Origin: Gallionella sp. UBA4121
GTDB lineage: Bacteria; Pseudomonadota; Gammaproteobacteria; Burkholderiales; Gallionellaceae
Reading direction: 5' to 3'
DNA length: 64,000 nt
NCBI GenBank assembly: GCA_002381565.1
Contig: DFWZ01000047.1
Span: 7,846 to 71,845, forward strand
Part shown: piece by piece, positions 36,011-44,944 of the stretch
Layout: the number at the start of each line of letters is the position of its first letter
Position numbering within the stretch: position 1 is the stretch's first letter
Made by a program: the position numbers and the translations under genes
The notes under the pieces: model-generated
The model's database searches: none
The model's input: the letters and a program-made list of their open reading frames with translations, nothing else
What the model was told of the DNA's origin: nothing

Positions 36011-36642
36011 AACTGCTTCCTTACCAAAATCGTAAACTCATAAAGCCCGTAGTCGTGGAACAATGCCACATTCTTCGAGTAACGCCGTTTGCAAAGATCG
36101 AATAAAACGCATGGATCTGCGTAGTACAGGTAATCACGCATCTTGTCTGCGTCAGAATAGGAGGTCAGGCAATTGAAGGCAAACCCGCGACAACTAGTTC
36201 GATCCAATATATCAAGAGTGGTTTCTAAATATTCACGCCACTCAACATCGCTGCGCCCAAGTCTGACGTTGAAAATGCCGCTGGCAACGCCGAAATCAGC
36301 AAGCTGATCCGGCTCGCTGGAAAGAACAAAGCGAGCCTGATGCTTGTCTTTATAGCGTCCCCGTGCGGCACGAATCATTTCCCCGGATACATCGACCCCA
36401 GAATAGGAAAAGTTCTCATATTCAGGGGAGAGGAAGTCATAGAGCGCACCATAGCCACACCCCAGATCATTAATTGAAAATTGAGTTGAGACATCAACAA
36501 TTTTGCATAATTGCTCGAAGCGTAGCGTTTGACTTTCTTCACCATTCCAATCAACGCCCTGAGGATTTTGTCCATGCTGCGCCAGTTTGGTTGTGTAGTA
36601 TTCGGCAACCTCGGTCAACAGGTCAGTTTCGTTGTTTTGCAT
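36007..36642 (-). CDS. Class I SAM-dependent methyltransferase
   Basis: This 211-residue protein has motif I INDLGCGYGALYDFL, SGVDVSGEMIRAAR and FNVRLGRSDVEWREYL, a layout of Methyltransf_25/31 types. It overlaps the acetyltransferase by 4 bp and the GT2 by 20 bp. The acceptor is unknown; one possibility is O-methylation of a sugar handled by the GT2 it overlaps. Confidence 0.75.
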   Translation of the reverse strand: MQNNETDLLTEVAEYYTTKLAQHGQNPQGVDWNGEESQTLRFEQLCKIVDVSTQFSINDLGCGYGALYDFLSPEYENFSYSGVDVSGEMIRAARGRYKDKHQARFVLSSEPDQLADFGVASGIFNVRLGRSDVEWREYLETTLDILDRTSCRGFAFNCLTSYSDADKMRDYLYYADPCVLFDLCKRRYSKNVALFHDYGLYEFTILVRKQF

Positions 36643-37552
36643 AAATCTGCCTTACGATGGTGTAGGGGCGTTGCTTGGTCTCAGAGAATATTTTTGAAAG
36701 GTAGATGCCAACCACGCCGATAAAAGAAATGATCATTCCACCAAGAAGCCAGATCGATGCCATCACAGAGGTCCAGCCGCTTAATGGCTTGGCGAGGAAC
36801 ATCCAGTAAATAGCCAGGTAAACGATATAGATAATAGCAATTAGGGAGATCGATAAGCCGATATAGAAGATGCCGATCAACGGTACGTTGCTGAAAGAAG
36901 TAACTGAGTTGACCAGCAAAGACATTTTTCTGCGGAACGTGTAAGTGGTTTCGCTGGTGCTGTGCTTCTTGATTGTTCGAGGAAGTTGAGCGAAACCCGT
37001 GATATGCCAGAGACCCGCCATGAAAACTTCGCGCTCTTCATGACGTAACAGTGCATCGACGTAGCGTCGTGTCATCAAGCGAGCGGTAACTATATTTTCC
37101 GGCAGTGCCAATCCTGTAAGCGCCTTGAAGAATCTATAAAACCATTGCCCGCTCCAGCGCTCGATAAAACCTCCCTTGCGCTGTGCCTGCACGCCATACA
37201 CAACATCACACTTCTCGCTTGCCATTTGCTCAGCGAAGCCAATTAACCATTCGGGATCTTCTTCCAAGTCGCTGTCGATCAGAAATATCCGCTCCCCCTT
37301 GGCATGGGCGAGCCCTGTCATCATGGCCTTGTGGTGGCCGAAGTTACGGGAGAGATCGACTACGACAACATGGCTGTCGCTCTCGGTGAGTTGCACGGCA
37401 ACGTCTAGGCTGTTGTCGGGAGATCCGTCGTTCACCAGAACGATTTCGTAATCTTCACCCACAAGTTGCTTGGCAGCAGCACTTGCCCGTTGATGAAACT
37501 CGGTTATGTAGGACGCGGATTGGTAGAGTGTTGCAACAATGGAAAGCCTCAT
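36623..37552 (-). CDS. GT2 glycosyltransferase with C-terminal membrane segments (DPM1/GtrB-like)
   Basis: This 309-residue protein has a GT2 domain ([47 protein letters not shown]), an arginine-rich loop, and two membrane segments near residues 220-290. This is the undecaprenyl-phosphate glycosyltransferase layout of GtrB/ArnC. The ATG at 37552 gives an ATGA overlap with wbqC and begins at the GT2 core. It belongs to the EamA/propeller/acetyltransferase module. Confidence 0.85.
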   Translation of the reverse strand: MRLSIVATLYQSASYITEFHQRASAAAKQLVGEDYEIVLVNDGSPDNSLDVAVQLTESDSHVVVVDLSRNFGHHKAMMTGLAHAKGERIFLIDSDLEEDPEWLIGFAEQMASEKCDVVYGVQAQRKGGFIERWSGQWFYRFFKALTGLALPENIVTARLMTRRYVDALLRHEEREVFMAGLWHITGFAQLPRTIKKHSTSETTYTFRRKMSLLVNSVTSFSNVPLIGIFYIGLSISLIAIIYIVYLAIYWMFLAKPLSGWTSVMASIWLLGGMIISFIGVVGIYLSKIFSETKQRPYTIVRQIYAKQRN

Positions 37553-38244
37553 GAGCCTACATACCTCATATAGCGATGCGCGTCTTTGCCACAATTAAAC
37601 AGCAAATCGAGAATAGTCACACCATGAGTGAACTCCCCCCAAAGTTGCGGATATTCCTGATAGCCAGTATAGCCGAACCAATTGAGCTGGATGCCCTTCT
37701 CGGTGAAGAAGCTTTCCTCGATGTAGCCTTTGGCGGATGGACCGGTTATATATTCAGTGCCGCCCGCCTGAGCACATAAATCGGCTAGCCTCTCTGTTTT
37801 ACCTTCGATGAGCTGGTAATCCCACGAATTGGTGATCCTGGTAGTGATGCCTAGATAGGCGCACACGGCCTCGATCAACTCGCGGTTGAGTGCCGACAGA
37901 TGTGTGTACTGGCGCTGACGATAGAGCGGTTCGAATATGGCGGCGATCTCTTCAAAATGCTGAGCCTTGCGATAATTCTGGGCGATGGATTTCCAGTGCG
38001 CCTCCGCCCAGCCGAGGCCGTCAATTTCCGTCTCACGGATAGTCTGATCGTATTTGCCCTTTACCCTGACCGGCACAGTAAGCCATTGCACGCCTTGAGG
38101 GGTTTTGATCTGGTTGCGGTTGCGCCAGTCACGCCGGGTGTATTGCATGTCGTCGTAGAGAATAAATTCATCCACTGCGGCGATCATGTCGAAATATCCT
38201 TTCCAGGGAATGTAGTTGGATTGCAGGATTGCCACTTTTTTCAT
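37549..38244 (-). CDS. WbqC-like family protein
   Basis: This 231-residue protein starts [20 protein letters not shown] and has [28 protein letters not shown] and [19 protein letters not shown] segments, the hallmarks of the WbqC family. WbqC proteins are common in O-antigen loci and have been proposed to take part in sugar or amino-acid attachment. The function is not firmly known. It lies 31 bp after wbpE and is coupled by ATGA to the GT2. Confidence 0.85.
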   Translation of the reverse strand: MKKVAILQSNYIPWKGYFDMIAAVDEFILYDDMQYTRRDWRNRNQIKTPQGVQWLTVPVRVKGKYDQTIRETEIDGLGWAEAHWKSIAQNYRKAQHFEEIAAIFEPLYRQRQYTHLSALNRELIEAVCAYLGITTRITNSWDYQLIEGKTERLADLCAQAGGTEYITGPSAKGYIEESFFTEKGIQLNWFGYTGYQEYPQLWGEFTHGVTILDLLFNCGKDAHRYMRYVGS

Positions 38245-38274
38245 TGTCGTTATGCTTTTTTGTTTTTCTACGCT

Positions 38275-39369
38275 TTAGATCATACGCAGGGCATCGGCAA
38301 TCCGATTCTGGTCTTCCGCTGAAAGATCAGCGCCCATCGGCAGACTCATCACTGTACGCGCCATCTCTACAGACACCGGACACTCTGCTGAAGATAAATG
38401 CGCATAGGCCGGCTGCTGATGCATCGGCACAGGATAATGTACTGCCGTTGAGATACCGGCTTCTTTTAATGACACTTGTACCGTCTCACGTTCTTCTACT
38501 TTGACGGTATATTGGGCAAAAACGCTGGTGCGGTCAGAACGCTGGATGATACTTTCAACCTTGTCTGAAAATAATTCGTTGTAACGAACACCAATTTTGA
38601 GGCGCTGTTCAACTTCCCAGTCGAAACGATCGAACTTGGCTAAGACGATGGCACATTGAATGGTATCCATGCGGCCACCAACACCTACGCGGGTATGGAC
38701 ATAGCGTTTTGACTGGCCATGCACACGAATTTCCCGCATAGCCTGGGCCAGCGCATCATCGCTGGTAAAGATCGCGCCACCGTCGCCATAGCAGCCCAGC
38801 GGCTTGCTCGGAAAGAAACTGGTACAGCCTATCGTGGACAGGTTGCAGCTCTTTTTGCCTTTATAGGTCGCCCCGAAACTCTGGGCGGCATCTTCGATGA
38901 CCGGGATATTGCCATGCCAGGCGGCGATGGCATTGATCTCATCCATATCAGCCGGCTGCCCGTAAAGGGAGACCGGCATGATCGCTTTGGTCTTCGTGGT
39001 AATTGCGGCTTCAATCAGGCTGGCATTGATGTTGCAGGTATCGGGTTCGATATCGACAAAAACCGGTTTTGCACCCAGCAGCACGATTACTTCAGCCGTG
39101 GCGATAAAAGAGAACGGCGTTGTGATGACTTCATCCCCCGGCTTGAGGCCTAACGCCATCAAGGCCATCAACAGAGCTTCCGTCCCTGATGCGACGGTAA
39201 TGCAATGTTTTGCGCCCGTATAGGCAGCAAGTTTTTCCTCGAGCTCTTTAACTTCCGGGCCCATGATGTACTGACCATGGTCGAGCACACGCTGTATACG
39301 TGCGTTGATAGATTCCTTCAAAGCGGCATATTGTGCCTTGAGATCAATGAATTCAATTTTTGTGCTCAT
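38275..39369 (-). CDS. wbpE: UDP-2-acetamido-3-oxo-glucuronate aminotransferase (WbpE)
   Basis: This 364-residue DegT-family PLP enzyme has [42 protein letters not shown] and the lysine motif [16 protein letters not shown]. WbpE transfers an amino group to C3 of UDP-GlcNAc-3-oxo-acid to give UDP-GlcNAc3NA. The start at 39369 overlaps the wbpD stop by ATGA; the frame is open to 39423. It is contiguous with wbpD, wbpB and wbpA. Confidence 0.9.
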   Translation of the reverse strand: MSTKIEFIDLKAQYAALKESINARIQRVLDHGQYIMGPEVKELEEKLAAYTGAKHCITVASGTEALLMALMALGLKPGDEVITTPFSFIATAEVIVLLGAKPVFVDIEPDTCNINASLIEAAITTKTKAIMPVSLYGQPADMDEINAIAAWHGNIPVIEDAAQSFGATYKGKKSCNLSTIGCTSFFPSKPLGCYGDGGAIFTSDDALAQAMREIRVHGQSKRYVHTRVGVGGRMDTIQCAIVLAKFDRFDWEVEQRLKIGVRYNELFSDKVESIIQRSDRTSVFAQYTVKVEERETVQVSLKEAGISTAVHYPVPMHQQPAYAHLSSAECPVSVEMARTVMSLPMGADLSAEDQNRIADALRMI

Positions 39370-39926
39370 AGGGCTGTACAGGTTAATTCGTCGATTTGAT
39401 AAACGCTGCCGCAACCACAGCAAATTTTTCCACTGCCATTAAGTCGCACACCGCACCTGCACATCCATCCGATTTGTTTCGCTGGCACGCCGACCATCAA
39501 GGCGTAAGATTTGACGTCGCGGTTGATTACAGCTCCTGCTCCGATGAAAGCAGATTCACCAATGGTGACTCCGCAAACAATGGTGCAATTTGCCCCAAGG
39601 GTCGCACCACGTTTTATCAAGGTGTCGCGATATTCATCTTTGCGCGATACGGCAGAGCGCGGGTTGTATACGTTGGTGAACACCATGCTGGGGCCGCAAA
39701 ACACATCATCCTCAAGCGTGACATTGTCATAAACGGAGACGTTGTTCTGGATTCTGACGTTGTTGCCAATCAAAACCTTGTTCCCGACAAAAACGTTTTG
39801 CCCCAATGAGCAGCGTTCGCCGATTTTTGCGCCGCCGCAGATGTGCACCCAATGCCAGACATGGGTATCTTCGCCGATTTGCGCACCTTCATCAACAATG
39901 GCAGTTGGATGAACCGTGTAGTTCAT
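39366..39926 (-). CDS. wbpD: UDP-2-acetamido-3-amino-glucuronate N-acetyltransferase (WbpD)
   Basis: This 186-residue left-handed beta-helix acetyltransferase begins [30 protein letters not shown]. Hexapeptide repeats ([22 protein letters not shown]) and [13 protein letters not shown] follow, as in WbpD. It acetylates the C3 amine made by WbpE to give UDP-GlcNAc3NAcA. A CRCGVRL...CCGC pattern at the C-terminus is a short cysteine-rich tail. The ATG at 39926 lies immediately after the wbpB stop; the longer frame to 39986 lacks homology. Confidence 0.88.
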   Translation of the reverse strand: MNYTVHPTAIVDEGAQIGEDTHVWHWVHICGGAKIGERCSLGQNVFVGNKVLIGNNVRIQNNVSVYDNVTLEDDVFCGPSMVFTNVYNPRSAVSRKDEYRDTLIKRGATLGANCTIVCGVTIGESAFIGAGAVINRDVKSYALMVGVPAKQIGWMCRCGVRLNGSGKICCGCGSVYQIDELTCTAL

Positions 39927-39927
39927 T

Positions 39928-40980
39928 TTAGTAATCCAGAGGCAAGGAGACACGCTTGCCATCGCGTGCGGAAAGATAGGTGGCAATCAACATTTCCAGA
40001 GAACGCAAACCTTCGCGCCCGTCTGTTTCCGGCTCTGCTTCACCGCGTAACACATCAATCACGTTCTTGTAGTAAAGCGGATGTCCGAAACCATAAACCG
40101 ATGTGGTTTGATAACTGGCTGTTTTTACCAGTTCATCATCGGAATCAGCTTCGGCAAACTCCCAATGCTGAATTTCATTCACAGCCAGACCGCCTACACG
40201 AACCGTGCCTTTCTCGCCAATGATGGTGATGGAGCCTTCAAGATTCCTGGGGTAGGTCAACATGGTGACGTTCATCGATCCGAGCGCGCCGGAGCGCCAT
40301 TTAATGCTCACCACGCCGGTATCTTCCACTTCGATATTGCGCGCCAAAGTGCCAGTGTAGGCCTGCAAGCTCTCGACAGGTCCGATCAGCCAGTCCACCA
40401 AATCCACATAATGGCTGGCCTGGTTCATGAACGCGCCGCCATCGAACTCCCAGGTACCGCGCCATTTGGCACTGTCGTAATATTCCTGCGGCCGTGTCCA
40501 GAACACGTTGATATTGACCATGTAGATGCGACCAAAGCGCTTCTTTTCGACTGCACTTTTTAGCAACTGTAACGTGGCGTTCCGACGATTCTGCTTGACC
40601 ACAAACATCCGCACCCCAGCCTCGTCACAGGCCTTGACCATGTTCACGCCATCATGCCAGCGTGTCGCCATTGGCTTTTCAGTCATTACGTTAATTTTAT
40701 ACTTGGCGATCATCTGAGCCTGCATCGAATGCAGACCACTTGGAGTACACAACACGACGAGATCAAGCTGCTCTTGCTGCAGCATATCTTCGAGGTATTG
40801 ATACCCCTTAACGCCACTTTCTTTCGTGGCAATTTCCAATGCCTGTTTGTTTATGTCGCATACCGACACCAACTCCATGTGCTCCGGGTGGCTCGCAATT
40901 GAACCAAAGTGATTCTTGGAAATACGCCCACATCCTACGATGGCGGTGCGAATCTTCCTGTTGATTACAGTTTTATACAT
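39928..40980 (-). CDS. wbpB: UDP-N-acetylglucosaminuronate 3-dehydrogenase (WbpB, Gfo/Idh/MocA)
   Basis: This 350-residue oxidoreductase has the Rossmann motif [15 protein letters not shown], the conserved EKP catalytic motif ([14 protein letters not shown]), and [10 protein letters not shown] and [11 protein letters not shown] segments as in WbpB. It oxidises C3 of UDP-GlcNAcA, feeding WbpE. It follows wbpA by 27 bp. Confidence 0.9.
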   Translation of the reverse strand: MYKTVINRKIRTAIVGCGRISKNHFGSIASHPEHMELVSVCDINKQALEIATKESGVKGYQYLEDMLQQEQLDLVVLCTPSGLHSMQAQMIAKYKINVMTEKPMATRWHDGVNMVKACDEAGVRMFVVKQNRRNATLQLLKSAVEKKRFGRIYMVNINVFWTRPQEYYDSAKWRGTWEFDGGAFMNQASHYVDLVDWLIGPVESLQAYTGTLARNIEVEDTGVVSIKWRSGALGSMNVTMLTYPRNLEGSITIIGEKGTVRVGGLAVNEIQHWEFAEADSDDELVKTASYQTTSVYGFGHPLYYKNVIDVLRGEAEPETDGREGLRSLEMLIATYLSARDGKRVSLPLDY

Positions 40981-41007
40981 AATTGATCCGGCATGATTCG
41001 GTGATTA

Positions 41008-42288
41008 TCACAAACGCCACAGCCCATATCCGGCAGCACGTATTTTTTCTTGATCGAAGGCGGACTTGATATCAATGAACGACCCGCCCTTCTTGCTTAA
41101 TCCAAGAATCGCATCCAGCGGTTTTGCCAAATATTCTTTATGCATGACAGCCGCCACTACCGCATCCGCACCCTTTGGCAAATCCTCCCATGCCGTCAGT
41201 TCAATGCCGTATTCATGCATAGCCTCTGCTGCACTCGCAACGGGATCATGCACCACGACATCGCATCCGAACGACTCCAACTCACGAACGACATTCGCCA
41301 CTTTGGAATTGCGCAGGTCTGCGCAGTTTTCCTTGAATGTCAGACCCAAAACTATAACCTTTGCGCCCTTCACCATTGAGCCTGCGTTTATCATTTGCTT
41401 GACTGTTTGCTTGGCGACATAAGACGCGATGCCGTCATTGATGCGACGTCCAGCCAGAATAACCTGCGGGTGATAACCCAGCATTTCCGCTTTGTGCGTA
41501 AGGTAATAAGGATCAACCCCGATGCAATGACCGCCGACAAGACCCGGCCGGAATGGCAGGAAATTCCATTTGGTTCCCGCCGCATTGAGCACTTCCAATG
41601 TATCAATACCCATCTTTTCGAAAATAATCGCCAACTCGTTCATAAGCGCTATATTCAAATCGCGCTGAGTGTTTTCGATCACCTTGGACGCCTCGGCAAC
41701 TTTAATGGAGCTGGCTTTATGCACACCCGCCACGATTACTGAAGCATACAACTGCGCGACCTTTTCAAGCGTCTCTGCATCGTCCCCTGAGACTACTTTA
41801 ACAATCTTGGTAATTGTGCGTTCCTTGTCCCCCGGATTGACACGCTCAGGCGAATATCCGACATGAAAATCCTGCATCCACTTCATGCCAGATTCTTTTT
41901 CCAGCACCGGAATGCAAATCTCTTCCGTTGCACCCGGATAGACGGTTGATTCATACACGACGATTGCGCCACGTTTCATGTGGCGACCGACCGTTGTGCT
42001 TGATGAAACAAGCGGCGAGAAGTCCGGCTGGTTAGCCTCATCAACCGGAGTAGGGACAGCTACAATGATAAAATCCGCTTCGCTCAACACCTGTGCATCG
42101 GTGTGGCAACTCAATTGCGTTGCGGCGCGCAAATCATCAGAGCTGACTTCGCCCGTTGGATCAATGAAGTTGCGATACGCGGCGACCTTCTCTATTGAGA
42201 GATCAACCCCAACCGTGGAAAATTTCTTGCCAAACTCGACCGCCAATGGCAGCCCAACATAACCCAGACCAACAACCGCTATTTTCAT
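41008..42288 (-). CDS. wbpA: UDP-N-acetylglucosamine 6-dehydrogenase (WbpA/WecC-type)
   Basis: This 426-residue nucleotide-sugar dehydrogenase starts KIAVVGLGYVGLPLAVEFG. It has VVYESTVYPGATEEI, the catalytic cysteine in GLVGGHCIGVDPYYL, and the conserved ILGLTFKENCADLRNSKV. The wbpBDE genes that follow show it oxidises C6 of UDP-GlcNAc to give UDP-GlcNAcA, the first step to ManNAc3NAcA. The upstream 93 bp to fcl holds no gene. Confidence 0.9.
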   Translation of the reverse strand: MKIAVVGLGYVGLPLAVEFGKKFSTVGVDLSIEKVAAYRNFIDPTGEVSSDDLRAATQLSCHTDAQVLSEADFIIVAVPTPVDEANQPDFSPLVSSSTTVGRHMKRGAIVVYESTVYPGATEEICIPVLEKESGMKWMQDFHVGYSPERVNPGDKERTITKIVKVVSGDDAETLEKVAQLYASVIVAGVHKASSIKVAEASKVIENTQRDLNIALMNELAIIFEKMGIDTLEVLNAAGTKWNFLPFRPGLVGGHCIGVDPYYLTHKAEMLGYHPQVILAGRRINDGIASYVAKQTVKQMINAGSMVKGAKVIVLGLTFKENCADLRNSKVANVVRELESFGCDVVVHDPVASAAEAMHEYGIELTAWEDLPKGADAVVAAVMHKEYLAKPLDAILGLSKKGGSFIDIKSAFDQEKIRAAGYGLWRL

Positions 42289-42381
42289 ACGCTTATCATT
42301 TCCTCAAATATTTCAAAATGCTTCTACCACCGAATGCTAGCGCATACTACAAAAAAACTGGTGGTGTAAGACACATATTTT

Positions 42382-43338
42382 TCATACTCTGCCCATCAAA
42401 TCCTGGTAGGACAAAAAAATACCTTCCCTAAGTAACGTCTTTGGTTCCCAGCCAAGATTATTGAGGCGTGAGACATCCATTACTTTGCGCATCGTGCCAT
42501 CGGGCTTGGATGTGTCCTGCACGAATTTGCCCTGGTAGCCCACTACGCCAGCAACCGTTTCGGCCAACTCACGGATGGTCAGATCCTTGCCTGAGCCTAC
42601 ATTGATAAGCGGGCAACGCGATGGCTCGACGAGCTCATCGTAGCGCGCATCATCCAACGTAGCCAAAAACACCAGCGCGTTCGCCAAATCATCCACATAC
42701 AGGAATTCGCGCTTAGGTGTACCGCTGCCCCACAGCACGACCTCTTCAGCGCCAGATATTTTCGCTTCATGCATCTTTCGGATCAACGCAGGCAGAACGT
42801 GTGAATTGTTCAAGTCGTAGCTGTCACCCGGCCCATACAGATTGGTTGGCATGGCTGCCAGCCATTTGGTGCCGTATTGGCGGTTATACGACCAGCACAT
42901 TTCAATGCCGGCAATCTTAGCCAAGGCATATGGACGATTGGTTGCTTCCAGCGGGCCGGTAAGCAGGTATTCTTCCTTGATCGGCTGCGGGCAGTCGCGC
43001 GGATAAATGCAAGAACTGCCCAGAAAGATCAGGCGGTTCACACTGACCGCATATGCGGCGCGGCAAACATTGGCTTCAATGAGCAAGTTGCTCATCAAAA
43101 AATTTACCGGGTACGTGTTGTTGGCATGGATACCGCCGACCTTGGCCGCAGCCAGAAACACCAATTCAGGTCGTTCCTCCTCAAAGAAACGCTGCGTTGC
43201 GGCAGCATCTTCCAGATCCAGTTCGGCATGCGTGCGCGTTACAAGGTTGGTGTAGCCCTGCCGTTGCAACTCGCGCACAATTGCACTGCCGGCAAGGCCA
43301 CGATGACCGGCAATGTAGATTTTTATATGCTTGTCCAT
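42382..43338 (-). CDS. fcl: GDP-L-fucose synthase
   Basis: This 318-residue SDR has IYIAGHRGLAGSAIVREL, the serine segment FLGSSCIYPRDCPQP, and the active site RPYALAKIAGIEMC (Tyr-x-x-x-Lys). VQDTSKPDGTMRKVMDV is near the end. It epimerises and reduces GDP-4-keto-6-deoxymannose to GDP-L-fucose. It follows gmd by 11 bp. Part of its C-terminus has a decayed copy at 10742-11035. Confidence 0.95.
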   Translation of the reverse strand: MDKHIKIYIAGHRGLAGSAIVRELQRQGYTNLVTRTHAELDLEDAAATQRFFEEERPELVFLAAAKVGGIHANNTYPVNFLMSNLLIEANVCRAAYAVSVNRLIFLGSSCIYPRDCPQPIKEEYLLTGPLEATNRPYALAKIAGIEMCWSYNRQYGTKWLAAMPTNLYGPGDSYDLNNSHVLPALIRKMHEAKISGAEEVVLWGSGTPKREFLYVDDLANALVFLATLDDARYDELVEPSRCPLINVGSGKDLTIRELAETVAGVVGYQGKFVQDTSKPDGTMRKVMDVSRLNNLGWEPKTLLREGIFLSYQDLMGRV

Positions 43339-43349
43339 TGAGATACTGT

Positions 43350-44534
43350 TTATTCGTTATAGTCGAACGCAGCATAACCATGCTTCTTGACCAATTCATC
43401 GCGCTCGGCACTCTTGAGATCTTCACGCACCATTTCTGCAACCAGTTCATGGAAGGTAATCCTGGGTTTCCAGCCGAGCTTTTGATGTGCCTTGGTCGGG
43501 TCGCCCAGCAGGGTTTCAACTTCGGTGGGCCTGAAATAACGCGGATCGACACGCACTATCGCGCGCGAGGACTGATGATCAAGGACTGAGGATTGAGTAT
43601 CAAGGTAACCGACTTCATCGATACCGGTACCTTCCCAGCGAATGTTCATTCCAAGCTCTTTGGCTGCTGCATTGACAAAATCGCGCACGCTGTATTGCAC
43701 GCCAGTGGCAATGACAAAGTCTTCGGCTTGATCCTGTTGCAGCATCAGCCATTGCATCTCGACATAGTCCTTGGCATGGCCCCAGTCACGCAGTGAGTCC
43801 ATGTTACCGAGGTACAGACAGTCTTGCAGGTTGAGCTTTATGCGCGCCAGCGCACGAGTGATTTTGCGGGTGACGAAAGTTTCACCGCGTATCGGCGATT
43901 CGTGATTGAAAAGGATACCGTTACAAGCATACATGCCGTAAGCCTCGCGGTAATTCACCGTGATCCAGTAAGCGTAAAGCTTGGCTACTGCATACGGACT
44001 GCGCGGGTAGAACGGTGTGGTTTCCTTTTGCGGTGTTTCCTGCACCAACCCGTATAACTCAGATGTTGATGCCTGATAGAAACGGGTCTTCTTCTCCAGA
44101 CCCAAGATGCGAATAGCTTCGAGAACACGCAACGTGCCTATGCCATCTGCGTTGGCGGTATATTCAGGGGTATCAAAAGAGACGGCAACATGACTCATCG
44201 CGGCGAGGTTATAAATTTCGTCCGGCTGAACTTGCTGAATGATACGAATCAGATTAGTGGAATCGGTCAGGTCGCCATAGTGCAGTTTGAATTTAGCATT
44301 ATCGACATGCGGGTCCTGATAAAGATGATCGATACGGTCTGTGTTGAACAGCGAAGAGCGGCGTTTTACGCCATGCACGATGTAACCCTTCTTCAGCAAG
44401 AACTCGGCCAGATAGGCACCGTCCTGTCCGGTGATACCAGTGATCAATGCGACTTTCGGAGAATCAGGACTGAGATTCGAGGGCTGAGTAGATTCAGGAC
44501 TGAGGACTGAGGGTTGTGGACTGTGTTTGCTCAT
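43350..44534 (-). CDS. gmd: GDP-mannose 4,6-dehydratase
   Basis: This 394-residue enzyme has [26 protein letters not shown]-like [11 protein letters not shown] and an active site [12 protein letters not shown]. It makes GDP-4-keto-6-deoxy-D-mannose for Fcl. Two parts are unusual. The first ~26 residues (Ser/Pro/Gln-rich) precede the normal start, and a stretch near residue 310 ([13 protein letters not shown]) is extra. Both are encoded by heptanucleotide-period repeats (44461-44526 and 43568-43604). The ATG at 44534 has an AAGAGAT sequence upstream and overlaps the broken gene before it. Confidence 0.95.
   Translation of the reverse strand: MSKHSPQPSVLSPESTQPSNLSPDSPKVALITGITGQDGAYLAEFLLKKGYIVHGVKRRSSLFNTDRIDHLYQDPHVDNAKFKLHYGDLTDSTNLIRIIQQVQPDEIYNLAAMSHVAVSFDTPEYTANADGIGTLRVLEAIRILGLEKKTRFYQASTSELYGLVQETPQKETTPFYPRSPYAVAKLYAYWITVNYREAYGMYACNGILFNHESPIRGETFVTRKITRALARIKLNLQDCLYLGNMDSLRDWGHAKDYVEMQWLMLQQDQAEDFVIATGVQYSVRDFVNAAAKELGMNIRWEGTGIDEVGYLDTQSSVLDHQSSRAIVRVDPRYFRPTEVETLLGDPTKAHQKLGWKPRITFHELVAEMVREDLKSAERDELVKKHGYAAFDYNE
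43568..43604. repeat. Heptamer-period repeat tract inside gmd
   Basis: The plus strand reads in variants of a 7-base unit such as GGACTGA and GGATTGA (with TGATCAA and GTATCAA). On the minus strand it encodes the extra Leu/Asp/Ser/Gln residues in a loop of Gmd. Length is compatible with the reading frame. Confidence 0.75.
44461..44526. repeat. Heptamer-period repeat tract at the gmd start
   Basis: About nine 7-base units (variants of GGACTGA/GGGCTGA/GGATTCGA) cover the junction of the broken four-helix gene and the first codons of gmd. They encode the Gln/Ser/Pro-rich leader of Gmd on the minus strand. This is the longest tract of this family in the window. Confidence 0.8.
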
Positions 44535-44910
44535 TGGTTATCTCTTTGTTTTGAACGGCAGCACGCAGGCCACCTAAAATTCGCGAAAGTTCTTCGGTTC
44601 TACTGTTTAAATTGTTGAAAACTTCCTGATCAATATATCCCACATCATGCGCAACATAAAGCTGCGACCTCACTTCGGCACATGATGCCTTTGCAATCAC
44701 CAGTTTCTGGTGAAATTCACTTCTTGAACCTCGATCAAAACCTTCAGCAATATTCGACATAACGGACACCGCAGCCCTGCATATCTGGTCTCGCAAGCCG
44801 AAGTCCCTGACAAACTCACCGTGATTGGTAATTCGATAAATCTCAGCCGAAAGTTAGCGCGCCTTCTGCCAGGCAATCAAATCCTCAAATCGCTCAATTT
44901 TCCCGCTCAT
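44494..44910 (-). pseudogene. Four-helix-bundle (23S rRNA-intervening-sequence-type) gene with an in-frame stop
   Basis: From the ATG at 44908-44910 the minus strand reads MSGKIERFEDLIAWQKAR, then TAA (44854-44856, codon 19), then a continuous LSAEIYRIT...[23 protein letters not shown] frame. FEDLIAWQKAR and [16 protein letters not shown] are the family marks. The natural codon is probably GAA/GAG (Glu), so one G-to-T change would break it. An internal Met could only restart at about 44796, making a truncated 100-residue protein. The last ~19 codons are within the heptamer tract and overlap gmd. Confidence 0.8.
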
Positions 44911-44944
44911 CTCTCAGTCCTCAGCTCTATTTTTCTCAGTCCTG
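44911..44944. repeat. Heptamer-period repeat tract at the manC end
   Basis: The plus strand holds CTCAGTC/CTCAGCT/TCTCAGT/CCTG units in 7-base steps. The manC stop codon (TGA, 44936-44938) falls inside it, so the last codons of manC are contributed by the repeat. Confidence 0.7.

Noticed and set aside
42289..42381. ACCACC (42326-42331) and GGTGGT (42360-42365) as a terminator between fcl and wbpA
   Set aside because: Only 6 bp of stem with a 28-nt loop and no T tract; likely chance.
43568..44526. Heptamer tracts as a CRISPR array
   Set aside because: No direct repeats of 23-37 bp with unique spacers, no cas genes; the period is seven bases.
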